Source: JAGQKC01 sp965223675 (GTDB lineage Bacteria; Nitrospirota; Nitrospiria; Nitrospirales; UBA8639). Taken from it: 64,000 nucleotides of DNA. The stretch covers positions 744,001 through 808,000 of the forward strand of contig OZ245013.1 in NCBI GenBank assembly GCA_965223675.1, written 5' to 3'. Position 1 is the first letter of the stretch, and every line of letters starts with the position of its first letter. The notes beneath the pieces are model-generated. The model had not been told where the DNA came from. It worked only from the letters and a program-made list of their open reading frames with translations, and searched no databases. A program made the translations under genes and the position numbers. Of the stretch, positions 43,312-53,953 are shown piece by piece.

Positions 43312-46300
43312 TTATTCCTGCTTCGTGAAGGCCATCAGTACCTGTAAAGGTTCTTGTGAGGTTGTGTGTACCGGACGAGCCATACAGATCCATCGTGTCT
43401 GGTATGTATTCTGCCTTTCTTGAATAAACTCGATCTGGTTCATTGCTTGATTCTTTTGAAACACTTCTCGAAGATTAGCTTTTAGACGATTCTGCTCGTT
43501 TTGGGGGACATTGAGGACTTGGACAATATCCAGATTTTCAGGACCGTGATTTCGTTTTACGAAGTGTTCTGTAAACGCCTCATTTTTCATGACTATTCGA
43601 TAATGGTTATCGATCATCACAAGAGGTTGCACGACCGTTTCAAGGACAGTTCTTGTGCGTTCCTCAGCGCGATTCTTGGCGGTGATATCCTGGAATGCCA
43701 TCATTACTCCACCAAGCTCGCCAGTTGACGTTCGATAGGGACTAATTCGAATCGAGTACCAAATATTGTCAAGCGTGGGTTCTTCAAATTCTTGAGATTC
43801 GTTTGTCTTTAACACTTGTTGTCCATAATCCAGCGCTCGTGGTGTCGTGAGTCGCGAGTTCAAATCAGAGATTGGCCTCCCGATATCTGTTTCGAGCAGA
43901 CGAAAAATCGGGCTCACCTGAGGAGTGAAGTAAGTGATTCGCATGTGGCGATCTAGAAATAACACAGCGACGTTTGTCCCGTTGACTAAATTTGCGAAAT
44001 TGTCTTGAATGCGCACGAGATCATCAATTTTGTTTTGAAGTTCAGTGTTGATCATCTGGAGCTCTTCATTAAGTGCTTGAGTTTCTTGCTTGGCACTTTC
44101 CAGCTCAGCATTCATACTATACAGCTCTTCATTCGCCGATTGGATTTCCTCATACGTTTCGTTCATTTCTTCGTTCGCCGATTCTAATTCCTCGATCGTA
44201 GTTTGTAGGCTGTACTTGACCTTTTTTAGTTCTCGATTCAATTTTCTGTTTATGTGCGTTGTCTGTGATATCAGCTTCTCATCGGATATATCTCCTGGGT
44301 GGTCACCAACAAGTGTATCGAATGTAATTAGAAGGAGGTCTCGAAGATGAAGAGGATGACTCAGTCGCCTCACGAGTATATCCACTGCAGAGGGTGTCCC
44401 TTCAACGTCATAGGAAAGATTATATAATATGAGAAAATGCCTATGATCTCTGATCTGATGGAGGGCTTTGACTAATGGAGATTTGAGTTCTGGACGAATC
44501 AGATCCAAAAGATTCAATGATGCGTAGGGTTCGCCTCCAGCACGCTTAAAATATTCACTTGTATTACCAAACATGTAGACCATGTCACCTTTCATCGTCG
44601 TCAGGACGCATGGTGGTACGTGATATTTAAGTAGAACTTCCTCGATTTGTTGGGAGTAGTCTTGGGCTTGCCCTCGGCCAGTAAAAGAGAATTGTTTGGG
44701 TCGCTCTATCTTGGAGATTGATGGAGGAAATGAGGAAATCTGATGTTCTTCAGAAAATATTCGATTGCCATGAGGTTGGTCAACTTTCCTTTCAGATCGT
44801 CGAAAGAGCTTCACCTGTTTATTGGTAGACGTGAATAACTGATTGTCTGGTTGGCTCTTAAGGATTTTATCAGTGCTAAGAAAAAGAATTCCTTTCGGCT
44901 TAAGTACTGCATGAAAAAGATGAAGCAAGCGCTTTTGTGCCGGCTGTTCCGTCGGCATGAAAAGATTCCGGCAACACAGAGCATCCAATTGCATGAAAGG
45001 CGGATCAGAAAATATGTCGTGGGCTGAAAAAACAATGTGATCTCGAATAGTTTTTCGTATAAACCATTGATTGTGTCGTTTCGTGAAACATTTATCCATT
45101 CGCTGTGCGTCAACACTTTTTTCAATCGAAGGAGGAAATCGCCCCGTTCTCGCCAGTTCAATCGCGTGAGAATCGAGATCTGTCGCAAAGATTTTGTACG
45201 GAAGTGATGGCGAGAACTGTTGACAACACTCATGTAACAGGATCGCGATCGTATAGGCTTCCTCACTGATCGAACACCCGGCGACCCAGACACGAAACGG
45301 TTCCCGGCGCGGATGAACTTGTAATCTTTTGAGAAACTCTTTCTTCAATTCTTTTAACGGCCGAGCATCTCGAAAAAACCAGGGTTGACTGATTAATAAA
45401 TCACGACTTAGCTGTGCAGCCTCTTCAGGATGCTCGATCAAAAACTGGTTATACTGGTCTAGAAGCTGGATGTTTTTCAGTTGCATTCTCTGTTGAATTT
45501 TCAGTTGAACAGATGAGAATTCAGAGGAAGTATAATCGTGCCCCGTTTCAGCTCGGATAATTGAGAGCGTCGTAGCTAAAGATTTTTGGGGAAGTTTCAA
45601 TGCGGAAGATGCTGGAGAAGTGCGTGTTTGTGTGACCGCCTCAGGTCTCAAGAATTGTATGATGGTCTTTGGCATCTCCTCTACCTTGAGGATATGATCA
45701 ATGAACCCCATTGAGATTGCATGATGCGGCATCGCTGAAAATTCGGCGCTTTTTTCTTCTTGCGCGATCGTCAGGCCATGGGTTGAGCGTATCGCTTTAG
45801 CCCCGAGTGTCCCATCTGTACCCGTGCCCGAGAGAATAATGCCTACCGCTTTTGATTGTCGTTTTTTTGCGAGCGAATTAAAAAATGTATCGATAGGAAA
45901 CTGAAGAGCGGGGGTTCGAGATGGGTTCATTTTGATCTTCAACTGATGATCGTAAAGGATGAACTGACCTCCAGGTTTCGGCAAATAAACCTGATTGGGT
46001 TCGATTTTCGTTGTTTCTGTGACCTCTTGGACCATCATCTTCGTTTCTTTGGCTAAAAGACTCGCCAAGAGACTTTTAGAGTCACGCGAACGGTGAACGA
46101 TCACGACAAAAGATAACCCACTGTCGGATGGCATCTGTGAAAAAAATGTTTTTAATGCCGACAATCCCCCCGCTGACGCTCCTATTCCCACAAGAGGAAT
46201 TCTAGAACTTACGCGTGAGCGTTGGCCGAGTTTTCCCGATTGAGGATCCTGAGCTTGCTTGGGACGGTGAGATGATCGTGATCTTCTTTTGCCCCCATTG

Positions 46301-46320
46301 ATTGGATTTTTCGCGGCCAT
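43312..46320 (-). CDS. CheB-CheR-PAS fusion (chemotaxis-like methylesterase/methyltransferase), copy 1
   Basis: 1002 residues from ATG 46320. CheB domain (about 40-230) with Ser49 in GIGASAGGLSAL, a VVIVHRSRD loop and SGTGTDGTLGA. CheR domain (about 255-510): QPWFFRDARPLKELK, the S-adenosylmethionine loop VAGCSISEEAYTIAIL, FATDLDSHAIELARTG and CCRNLF. The SAM loop reads S-I-S-E-E where most CheR have S-x-G-E-E, so methyl transfer may be altered. Then comes a PAS domain, a long coiled coil rich in N/S-E-E-L (about 690-760) and a second PAS. Such fusions act without chemoreceptors in many bacteria. There is no kinase domain. Confidence 0.88.
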   Translation of the reverse strand: MAAKNPINGGKRRSRSSHRPKQAQDPQSGKLGQRSRVSSRIPLVGIGASAGGLSALKTFFSQMPSDSGLSFVVIVHRSRDSKSLLASLLAKETKMMVQEVTETTKIEPNQVYLPKPGGQFILYDHQLKIKMNPSRTPALQFPIDTFFNSLAKKRQSKAVGIILSGTGTDGTLGAKAIRSTHGLTIAQEEKSAEFSAMPHHAISMGFIDHILKVEEMPKTIIQFLRPEAVTQTRTSPASSALKLPQKSLATTLSIIRAETGHDYTSSEFSSVQLKIQQRMQLKNIQLLDQYNQFLIEHPEEAAQLSRDLLISQPWFFRDARPLKELKKEFLKRLQVHPRREPFRVWVAGCSISEEAYTIAILLHECCQQFSPSLPYKIFATDLDSHAIELARTGRFPPSIEKSVDAQRMDKCFTKRHNQWFIRKTIRDHIVFSAHDIFSDPPFMQLDALCCRNLFMPTEQPAQKRLLHLFHAVLKPKGILFLSTDKILKSQPDNQLFTSTNKQVKLFRRSERKVDQPHGNRIFSEEHQISSFPPSISKIERPKQFSFTGRGQAQDYSQQIEEVLLKYHVPPCVLTTMKGDMVYMFGNTSEYFKRAGGEPYASLNLLDLIRPELKSPLVKALHQIRDHRHFLILYNLSYDVEGTPSAVDILVRRLSHPLHLRDLLLITFDTLVGDHPGDISDEKLISQTTHINRKLNRELKKVKYSLQTTIEELESANEEMNETYEEIQSANEELYSMNAELESAKQETQALNEELQMINTELQNKIDDLVRIQDNFANLVNGTNVAVLFLDRHMRITYFTPQVSPIFRLLETDIGRPISDLNSRLTTPRALDYGQQVLKTNESQEFEEPTLDNIWYSIRISPYRTSTGELGGVMMAFQDITAKNRAEERTRTVLETVVQPLVMIDNHYRIVMKNEAFTEHFVKRNHGPENLDIVQVLNVPQNEQNRLKANLREVFQKNQAMNQIEFIQERQNTYQTRWICMARPVHTTSQEPLQVLMAFTKQE

Positions 46321-46593
46321 CTCAAAAGCCAAGGGTTACGTTATTAATTACCAATCTTCCTAACAGGAATCTAGTTATGCCTTGAATAAGAAGATGCTCC
46401 TAAGTTCATAACGTACTGTAGAACTAAGAAGATTGGGAGATCAAATGGAGGGCGACGAGTCGAGACACACCTTGCTATCGCCCAGATAAATTCATGTCCA
46501 CGAAGACTCTATGCGTCAAGCATGGCAGTCGTGACCATCTATGACGCAAAGTCGACATGCGAGGGGTTTAATGTAGACTCGTGTCTCCTAATA

Positions 46594-47241
46594 TCATGCA
46601 GAAACCAGACCATGAGAAATTGCGAGTTTAGTGAGGTCTGCCGTAGAGTGAAGCCCCGTACGACTGCAAATTTGTGCTTTATGATAGGACACGGTTTTGA
46701 CAGATATATTGAGAGCGGAAGCGATTTCTTTCGCACTACAACCTTCAGCTGAAAGCTGAAGAATTTCTCGTTGTCGAACCGTGAGTACGTTCAAATCCAT
46801 GAGTCTTTCAGGACTGATATCCTCCTCCACGAGAGGTCGTAACAAAGCCTCAGTGACTAATGGTGTCACATATTGGTGACCACGTGCGACTACTTGAATT
46901 GCGTGAAGCAGTTCGGATGGATCTGCTCTTTTTACCAGAAAGGCTGAGGCACCGGCTTGAAAGCTTTTGGCCGCATATACTGCATCGCCATGCATGGTCA
47001 ATATAATGATTCGACTTCCTGGTGCAAGCGTTTTCAGTCGTCTCATAGCATCGAGTCCGTTTAAGCGTGGCATTGATATATCCAGAACAATGACGTCTGG
47101 TTGAATGCGCTGGGCTTCTCTCAAGAGAGCATGCCCATCTTCCACCAGGCCCACGACCTCATACGAGTCCTCCAGGATTTTCTGTAACCCTGCTAGTAAC
47201 ACACGGTGGTCATCAGCTAAGAGAAGTCGAGGTCGAGACAT
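46594..47241 (-). CDS. NarL/FixJ-type response regulator
   Basis: 215 residues. Receiver domain with acidic pair LLADDHR, phospho-acceptor Asp54 (VIVLDISMPRLNG) and Lys near residue 104 (AFLVKRAD). A LuxR-type HTH ends the protein: LTVRQREILQLSAEGCSAKE, IASALNISVKTVSYHKAQIC. It is the first gene in the minus-strand signalling group and probably the partner of the HisKA_3 kinase at 41971. The gap of about 270 nt before the CheB-CheR gene may hold a second promoter. Confidence 0.93.
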   Translation of the reverse strand: MSRPRLLLADDHRVLLAGLQKILEDSYEVVGLVEDGHALLREAQRIQPDVIVLDISMPRLNGLDAMRRLKTLAPGSRIIILTMHGDAVYAAKSFQAGASAFLVKRADPSELLHAIQVVARGHQYVTPLVTEALLRPLVEEDISPERLMDLNVLTVRQREILQLSAEGCSAKEIASALNISVKTVSYHKAQICSRTGLHSTADLTKLAISHGLVSA

Positions 47242-47304
47242 GAGAATAACAAGTTATTGATTGAGAAATTGAACATTCTTCATCTATAGATTGCGATACT
47301 CCAC

Positions 47305-47712
47305 TTATTGGTTCACTTCAGACAACATAGGTGAAGGAGGTTTAGAATACTTTTGTATCGCAGAGACTTGGTAATTCAGAATATTCGCGATGATGAGTCC
47401 AATCGGGCCTTCTCGTAATTCTGGATGGGCAAGCAGCTCAGAATACACGAGATGTGTCACTTCTTTCATGGACCTGTTTTCCGTAAAAGAGAGGACTTTC
47501 CCCTCTTCCTTATAGGCATACTCAACACCCGCTAAAAACCCTAAAGTAAAAAAAGCCCGATGTTCTTGTTTCAGGTTCATCCATTCTTTCGCGGGAGTCG
47601 TATCGGCATAATAGGCATATTGTCCTACACTCGAAGCTGGAAAAACAATAAACAAGAACAGGAGAATTCCCCATAACCGGCGGAATTGCGTTTGTGGTCG
47701 AGTTGTGAACAT
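47305..47712 (-). CDS. Exported small protein of unknown function
   Basis: 135 residues; AGGAAG before the ATG. Signal peptide after a basic start: GILLFLFIVFPASSVGQ. The mature part is mainly helical and includes YADTTPAKEWMNLKQEHRAF, FTLGFLAGVEYAYKEEGKV and LIIANILNYQV. No family recognised. It lies just upstream of the response regulator, 63 nt away, on the same strand, so it could be its first partner in an operon. Confidence 0.7.
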   Translation of the reverse strand: MFTTRPQTQFRRLWGILLFLFIVFPASSVGQYAYYADTTPAKEWMNLKQEHRAFFTLGFLAGVEYAYKEEGKVLSFTENRSMKEVTHLVYSELLAHPELREGPIGLIIANILNYQVSAIQKYSKPPSPMLSEVNQ

Positions 47713-48628
47713 CTATCATTCTTCCTTATTAGTCAGGTGCACCTTAGGGAAACTGCCGCACTCCCATAATAATGCACAACAATCCAAGAACGACTAAACA
47801 GATTGATTCATACACGACTAACGTACCCGCATCCCCCATGCCCCAATCATCAAGACATGGGGGTGGGCGAGGCGACAACAACCTTCCTTGGTTACCGAGG
47901 TGGCTACCGGTTGCCGGCTCGTTCCAAGTTTCTGGTCTGTGGCTTTCATAAGGCCGTATGTTTGACTGATGAATGAAACGTGGCACAAATTCTAGACCGA
48001 AAGGCCGTCTGTTGAATACTAGGCAATGCCTTGTTTTCGTTGAGAAAATTTCTTGGCTGTGAATTCTAGAGATTTGACCTATGCATGGATTATGGTCTTT
48101 AAAGACAGTGTTATAAAGGACATGAGTCTCCACTGATAGTTCGAGCGTATTAATAATATTTAAGATAAAATACGTAAAATTCTGGCACCGACACGATGGC
48201 AGAGATGAGGTGGACGCGATGTTTTCGGGCCAGCATGAAGATAATCAGAATATCCCTGATTTCTTCATCCTGGCAAATGATTGATACCCATACGGACGAT
48301 TAAATTGAGAGCATAGACCTACTCCACTAACATCCTTCCTTTAGTTTCATCATCGTTCCTCAGAGAGCTATTGCCCTAATTCATCGCTGATTAGTCATTA
48401 TCTCGTCTGAATACTACCTCTGAAAATCACTCGACAATTTCTCTGTTTAAGACAAGATTTATACACTACTAAAGTGATATTTCCTGCGGTTAAATAAATT
48501 GTGTCCTCTGGAACAGGAACGAATAGCCATAAAATCACGGAGTAAATACCTCAATACTACTAGCGCTCATCCTATTGACATTTTGACATTCTCTTAAATC
48601 GCTTCGTTAATTGCACCTCAAAAAGCCT
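47713..48628. other. Gene-poor stretch with a GC-rich hairpin and possible relic coding sequence
   Basis: Over 900 nt without a gene I can support. A GC-rich hairpin is present: CCCCCATG at 47833-47840 and CATGGGGG at 47856-47863 around a 15-nt loop. A minus-strand frame at 47744-48133 is open but has a composition unlike neighbouring proteins. On the minus strand near 48190-48300 a coherent peptide can be read (EEIRDILIIFMLARKHRVHL), too short to name. The right end, before the next start at 48629, is AT-rich. Confidence 0.4.
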
Positions 48629-51600
48629 ATGGTACAAAAGAAAAAACAGAAAAAACCTCCAAAGTCCATTGCCTCCAGAAAGCCATCAACCCCCAAAAGC
48701 CAGTCTCCCAAATCCACTAAGATTTGGGATGAAGCACAAAACTCTCAAGTCAGTTCTGATTTGGTGATCGTTGCGATTGGCGCTTCGGCTGGAGGGTTAG
48801 AGGCTTTACAAGCTCTATTGCCAACTCTACCAAAACGAGACAATCTGACCTACGTAGTGGCTCAGCATTTAGATCCAAAGCATCCAAGCATGCTGACATC
48901 CTTGTTGACTCGACATACAGGGCTCAAGGTCTTAGAGGTACAGGATGGTATCGAACCGAAACCAGGTACAATTTATATTACTCCACCCGACTGTAATGTG
49001 GTTGTGTCGGAAGGCCGTCTTCTTCTCACGAAACCTACCAACCTATTAGGTCCAAAACCTTCCATCGATTTGTTGCTCACGACTCTTGGCGAAGACCGAG
49101 GCGAGAAGAGCGTAGGCATCATCCTTTCAGGAACTGGGACGGACGGCGCACATGGGATTACGGCGGTCAAGGCTAATGGTGGGATCACGATTGCCGAAAA
49201 ACCTGAATCAGCGAAATACGATGGAATGCCTCGAGCCGCAATTGACACCGGCCATGTTGATCTCGTCATGAACCCTCAGGAAATAGGAGAAAATCTTCTA
49301 GGGGTTCTCGTCTACCCAACTCGAATTCCGCATCTGGCTCGCGAAGCCGATGCTCCGTCGGTCATGCAATCGCTCATGTCGTTGTTGAATACAAGAACCG
49401 GTTGTGATTTTTCTGAATATAAGCAAAACACCATTCTCCGCCGCATCGGTCGGAGAATGACCGTTCATAAAATAAAAAATCTCTCAGATTATGTCCACTT
49501 GGTTGAACAAGATCACCAGGAGCTTGATGCACTTTATAAAGATATTCTGATCTCTGTGACGGGATTTTTTCGCGATCCACAATCGTTTACGGCCTTAAAG
49601 TCGGTTCTCAAAAACATCCTTAAATCTAAAAAAAATCGAGAAACAGTCAGAATTTGGATACCTGGGTGTGCGAGCGGTGAGGAAGCTTACACGATTGCAA
49701 TTTTGCTTTCCGAAGCTCAAGAAGAAAATAAAATTTTTTTACCGATTCAAATATTTGCGACGGACATTGATTCGGAAGCTCTTGGCAGAGCTCGGAAAGG
49801 GCTCTACTCTGAGACAGCCTTAACGATGGTCGACAAAAAATTACTCAATCGATACTTTTCGAGGATTGATCATTCATTTAGAGTCAATAAATCGATTCGG
49901 GAGATGGTGGTATTCTCTCGACAAGATCTTGTCAAAGATCCTCCATTCTCCCATTTAGATCTGATTAGCTGCAGAAATGTATTGATTTACTTTTCTTCAA
50001 CACTTCAACAAAAAATCTTACCAATGTTTCACTATGTGCTCCAACCAAGTGGCTACCTTTTTCTCGGTAAATCGGAATCTGTCGGGCAGTTTGTGGATCT
50101 CTTTTCTCCGGTGGATCAAAAAAAGGCTAAAATCTTTCGCTGTCGTGGAGAGCTGAAAACTCGTAGGCGAGACTATGCCTTAGGGCGGTTACCTTTGCTT
50201 TCCCACAAGCATGTGACTGGTGTAGAGAACATCAAACAAGAAATCCCGCTGGCCGAAGTAGCCAACCGAGTTCTGATGGACGCCTATGGTCCACCTGCTA
50301 TCGTGGTCAATGATCAACTCGAAGTCCTTCATGTCCGTGGTGATGTCAGTACATATCTCTCGCTTCCTGAGGGTGATACCATTTTAAATGTCTTACGGAT
50401 GGTGCGTCCCGAAATCCGTACAGATCTACGTGCCTTGTTAACTAAGGCTGGCAAAGATTTCAAATCTGTTCGCAGCCGAGAACTCAAGCTTCGTCATAGT
50501 CAGGCACAAGACCCCTTCCACCTCTTTATCCAACCGATCGTTGGCTATGGACGCGAAGGCACCAAACTTGTCGCCTTTGAGCCGGTTGTCTCTCAAGCCT
50601 CTACGCTTTCTCTTCCGCCTCCGCTTCAAGAAGAAGAAATCTCCGAGACGCGTATACGAGAATTACAGAACGAATTAAACGTCACGCAGGAACATCTACA
50701 TACCACGGTTGAAGAGCTCGAAACGGCCAACGAAGAATTACAATCTGTGAATGAAGAACTGCAGTCTGCCAATGAAGAACTGCAATCTTCGAACGAAGAA
50801 CTGGAAACGGCCAATGAGGAACTACAATCAACCAACGAAGAACTTAATACCTTAAACGAAGAGCTGCAAGAACGCTCGGCCGAGCTCAGTGCGGCCAATA
50901 CAGATTTAGAAAACATCCAACATGCGATCGGATTTGCGATGCTCGTGGTAGATAAAGACTTGAACTTGACTCGCTTTACACCCCATGCCAAATCCATCTT
51001 CACGATTACTCAGGAAAGCATCGGACATAATTTGAGTACGATGCCCTGCAAACTCCAATTTCCCACGTTGCGGGATGACATCGAGGAGGTGATGAATCAG
51101 GGGCGGGCCAAAAGTCGAGAACTCGTGAATCATGGCAAAGTCTATCTATTTCAATGTGTTCCTTACTACTCTCAAGATCAACGACCCATTGGGGCCATTC
51201 TCACGTTTATTGATATCTCCGAAGACAAAAGGGCTGAACGGGCACTTCGAGAAAGTGAAGAACGCTTTCGCCAAATCGCAGAAAATATTACCGAAGTCTT
51301 TTGGATTACAGATAAGACGGGAAAACGAGTCGAGTATGTGAGTCCCGCCTATGAGAAAATTTGGGGGAGATCCTGCAAAAGTCTCTATGAATCTGGCATG
51401 GACTGGATGAACACTATTCATCCGGATGATCAACTCCGTGTGCAGCAGTACTGGAAAGAGACGGTTCCAGGAGGAAAGCATAGAGATATTGACTATCGAA
51501 TCCTACTGCCCGACGGGTCAGAGAGGTGGATCAGGGACCGCGGATGGCCCATCTTCGATGAAACTGGAGAAATCATTCGGTTTGTCTGTCTAGCTGAAGA

Positions 51601-52009
51601 CATCAGCCAGTTAAAAGAGGTAACACGTTTGATTCAAGAACAGGAAAGTCAATGTCGACTCGTTATGGATCATTGTCCCGCGTTAATTGGTTCATTCAAT
51701 GAGGACCTACGTTTTCAAATGGTTAATAATCAATTTCTTGACTGGGTCGGTCGATCGCTAGAAAAGGTGGAAAACAAACACTTCCAAGACGTGTTAGGCG
51801 ATGAAACATACCGAGAACTTAAACCCAAGATCGAGCAAGCTCTAGCGGGACAACATATTACGTTTGAGTTGAAACTCTCCAAAAAAGATGAAGAAAAACG
51901 GTGGGTACAAATGACCTTTGTTCCCGATAAGACCAAACAGGACAAGACTAAAGGATTCTTCTTTCTCATCGTCGACATTCATGTTTTGAAAGAACAATAT
52001 TCCTCCTGA
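48629..52009 (+). CDS. CheB-CheR-PAS fusion, copy 2
   Basis: 1126 residues from ATG 48629. A basic tail begins the protein (KKKQKKPPKSIASRKPSTPK). CheB catalytic set: Ser53 (IGASAGGLEAL), His80 (AQHLDPK) and Asp172 (SGTGTDGAHG). CheR: SVTGFFRDPQSF, intact SAM loop GCASGEEAYTIAIL, FATDIDSEALGRAR and SCRNVLIYF. Then a PAS-like piece, a coiled coil of repeated ELQSxNEEL/ELETANEEL units (about 680-755), and PAS domains with a PAC-like end. No histidine kinase or receiver follows, although two hybrid kinases are encoded immediately downstream. All catalytic residues are intact, unlike copy 1. Confidence 0.9.
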   Translation: MVQKKKQKKPPKSIASRKPSTPKSQSPKSTKIWDEAQNSQVSSDLVIVAIGASAGGLEALQALLPTLPKRDNLTYVVAQHLDPKHPSMLTSLLTRHTGLKVLEVQDGIEPKPGTIYITPPDCNVVVSEGRLLLTKPTNLLGPKPSIDLLLTTLGEDRGEKSVGIILSGTGTDGAHGITAVKANGGITIAEKPESAKYDGMPRAAIDTGHVDLVMNPQEIGENLLGVLVYPTRIPHLAREADAPSVMQSLMSLLNTRTGCDFSEYKQNTILRRIGRRMTVHKIKNLSDYVHLVEQDHQELDALYKDILISVTGFFRDPQSFTALKSVLKNILKSKKNRETVRIWIPGCASGEEAYTIAILLSEAQEENKIFLPIQIFATDIDSEALGRARKGLYSETALTMVDKKLLNRYFSRIDHSFRVNKSIREMVVFSRQDLVKDPPFSHLDLISCRNVLIYFSSTLQQKILPMFHYVLQPSGYLFLGKSESVGQFVDLFSPVDQKKAKIFRCRGELKTRRRDYALGRLPLLSHKHVTGVENIKQEIPLAEVANRVLMDAYGPPAIVVNDQLEVLHVRGDVSTYLSLPEGDTILNVLRMVRPEIRTDLRALLTKAGKDFKSVRSRELKLRHSQAQDPFHLFIQPIVGYGREGTKLVAFEPVVSQASTLSLPPPLQEEEISETRIRELQNELNVTQEHLHTTVEELETANEELQSVNEELQSANEELQSSNEELETANEELQSTNEELNTLNEELQERSAELSAANTDLENIQHAIGFAMLVVDKDLNLTRFTPHAKSIFTITQESIGHNLSTMPCKLQFPTLRDDIEEVMNQGRAKSRELVNHGKVYLFQCVPYYSQDQRPIGAILTFIDISEDKRAERALRESEERFRQIAENITEVFWITDKTGKRVEYVSPAYEKIWGRSCKSLYESGMDWMNTIHPDDQLRVQQYWKETVPGGKHRDIDYRILLPDGSERWIRDRGWPIFDETGEIIRFVCLAEDISQLKEVTRLIQEQESQCRLVMDHCPALIGSFNEDLRFQMVNNQFLDWVGRSLEKVENKHFQDVLGDETYRELKPKIEQALAGQHITFELKLSKKDEEKRWVQMTFVPDKTKQDKTKGFFFLIVDIHVLKEQYSS

Positions 52010-52138
52010 TGCAGAGCCAAGTCATGGCTCTCTCATATAGAGTGTTGATCGCCACGGAAGGAGATCTTTCATTCCTACTTATAGTCCGCCCGCGACGGCA
52101 TCTCGAATAAATCGATTTATTTTTTCCTAGGTTAGCGA

Positions 52139-53896
52139 ATGTCATATTCTCAACACGACAATCAAACCCTAGAGCTGGAAGTCAATAGACTCCGAGCAGA
52201 GGTCGCACGTTTCCAAGCCCGTGAAGTGAATCATAAGCAGATTGAAGAAAAACTTTCGAACACGTTAGAAAATCTCACGATTCACCAAGAAGAATTGCGA
52301 ACCCAAAATGAGGAATTACGACGAGCCCAAGCGAGCCTAGAAGAATCAACTCGTCGATACCGCGACTTGTTTGACCAGGCTCCAGTTGGATATTTTATCC
52401 TTGATGACCAAGGGACGATCCATCAGGTTAATAAAAAAGGCGCAGACATTCTTGGTTATACGAGTGATTATCTCAAACATAAACCTTTTCTTCTCTATCT
52501 GACTCATTCATCCCGAAAAATTTTTTCGGCTCACTTACGAAGAATTTCTGGAAAAATTCACTCTTCGTCAACTGAAGTGGAGTGTGTACATACCAATGGA
52601 AAAACCATTCCAACTCGAATAGAAAGTGTGCTCACTCATGAATCTTCGGGTTTTCAAAGACTTTTTCGCACGACAGTGATTGACATTACGGAAAGAAAAA
52701 AAGCTGAGGCCATACTTCTTCATTCGGAACGGCAGTTGCGACAGGCATTTAAAATGGAGGCCATAGGCACGCTCGCTGGAGGAATTGCCCACGATTTCAA
52801 TAACATTCTCTCAGCCATCATCGGATATTCCCAACTTGCTATGACCCAACTTCCGTCAGAGAGTCCTGTTTGCCGCCACCTGGATGAGGTGTTGACAGCC
52901 GGATTTCGAGCTAAAGATTTAGTTGGGCAGATTCTCGCATTTAGTCGTCAGACTGAACCGGAAAAACAGATTGTTGATCTGAAATATCTGGTCCGGGAAT
53001 CTATTCGATTACTGAGAGCGACCCTTCCGAAGACCATTCATATAAAAACTCAGTTCGCCGAACAAGAAGATTTGTGTGTCGTAGCGAATCCGACGGAACT
53101 TCATCAGGTTATTATCAACCTATGTACCAATGCGGAATATGCGATGCGAGAAAAAGGGGGGACCTTGGTTATTCAACTGGACCGTGTCGAAATCTCTGCT
53201 GATTTTGCCAAGGCCCATCCTCCTCTCAAGCCAATTCCTTATCTGTATCTGTCCATTCAGGATACCGGGTTGGGGATTCCCCTAAAAATTCAGCCACGAA
53301 TATTTGATCCATTTTTTACGACTAAAGAAATTGGAGAAGGCACCGGCATGGGATTAGCCGTGGCGCATGGTATCGTCGCTCATCATGGAGGACTCATCAT
53401 GCTCGAACGGACCAGTCCTGAAGGAACCCGCTTTGGCGTCTATTTACCCTGGACGAGTAAGACAACCTGCGAACCGACTCACGCACGACCTACAGCTCCT
53501 CGAAAGTCGGGCAGAATACTCTTTATCGATGACGAAGACTCACTTGCTCGAATGGGTGAACAAATCTTACAGCAACTCGGTTATGCAGTGGTGACGTGTA
53601 CGAGTGGCGCTCAGGGTATAGAAATTTTCGAAGCCGACCCAAACGCATTCGACGTTATAGTGCTGGATCAAACCATGCCAGTCATCACAGGTGAAACTGT
53701 TGCCAGGAGACTCTTGTCACTACGGCCAAATCTGCCAGTGATCCTTTGTACAGGGTTTAGCCATGTGATGACTCATGAACGAGCATTGTCAATCGGCATC
53801 AGCGCCTTTTTAATGAAACCCTTGCTCTCGCATGAACTCGATCGAGTCATTCAAGATCTCCTTCCACAACATCATGACACGCCGCCAAATCCATGA
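52139..53896 (+). CDS. PAS-histidine kinase-receiver hybrid
   Basis: 585 residues, soluble. An N-terminal coiled coil contains NTLENLTIHQEELRTQNEEL. A PAS domain (about 72-185) follows, then the kinase with His218 in GGIAHDFNNILSAI, ATPase boxes INLCTNAEYAM and IQDTGLGIP, and GTGMGLAVAHGI. The C-terminal receiver has IDDED and phospho-acceptor Asp510 (VIVLDQTMPVITG). It is 129 nt after the CheB-CheR fusion and followed by a close relative. As a hybrid without HTH output, it likely relays to another regulator. Confidence 0.92.
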   Translation: MSYSQHDNQTLELEVNRLRAEVARFQAREVNHKQIEEKLSNTLENLTIHQEELRTQNEELRRAQASLEESTRRYRDLFDQAPVGYFILDDQGTIHQVNKKGADILGYTSDYLKHKPFLLYLTHSSRKIFSAHLRRISGKIHSSSTEVECVHTNGKTIPTRIESVLTHESSGFQRLFRTTVIDITERKKAEAILLHSERQLRQAFKMEAIGTLAGGIAHDFNNILSAIIGYSQLAMTQLPSESPVCRHLDEVLTAGFRAKDLVGQILAFSRQTEPEKQIVDLKYLVRESIRLLRATLPKTIHIKTQFAEQEDLCVVANPTELHQVIINLCTNAEYAMREKGGTLVIQLDRVEISADFAKAHPPLKPIPYLYLSIQDTGLGIPLKIQPRIFDPFFTTKEIGEGTGMGLAVAHGIVAHHGGLIMLERTSPEGTRFGVYLPWTSKTTCEPTHARPTAPRKSGRILFIDDEDSLARMGEQILQQLGYAVVTCTSGAQGIEIFEADPNAFDVIVLDQTMPVITGETVARRLLSLRPNLPVILCTGFSHVMTHERALSIGISAFLMKPLLSHELDRVIQDLLPQHHDTPPNP

Positions 53897-53953
53897 TGCG
53901 ATCACACCTCTTTTACCGCCACACACAAGGAGAATATCCATAAGGAGGTAGTC

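Noticed and set aside
47744..48133. 129-codon minus-strand frame, considered as a transposase or ωRNA-bearing relic
   Set aside because: No transposase motif could be read and the composition is unlike coding DNA here; kept only as a gene-poor region.
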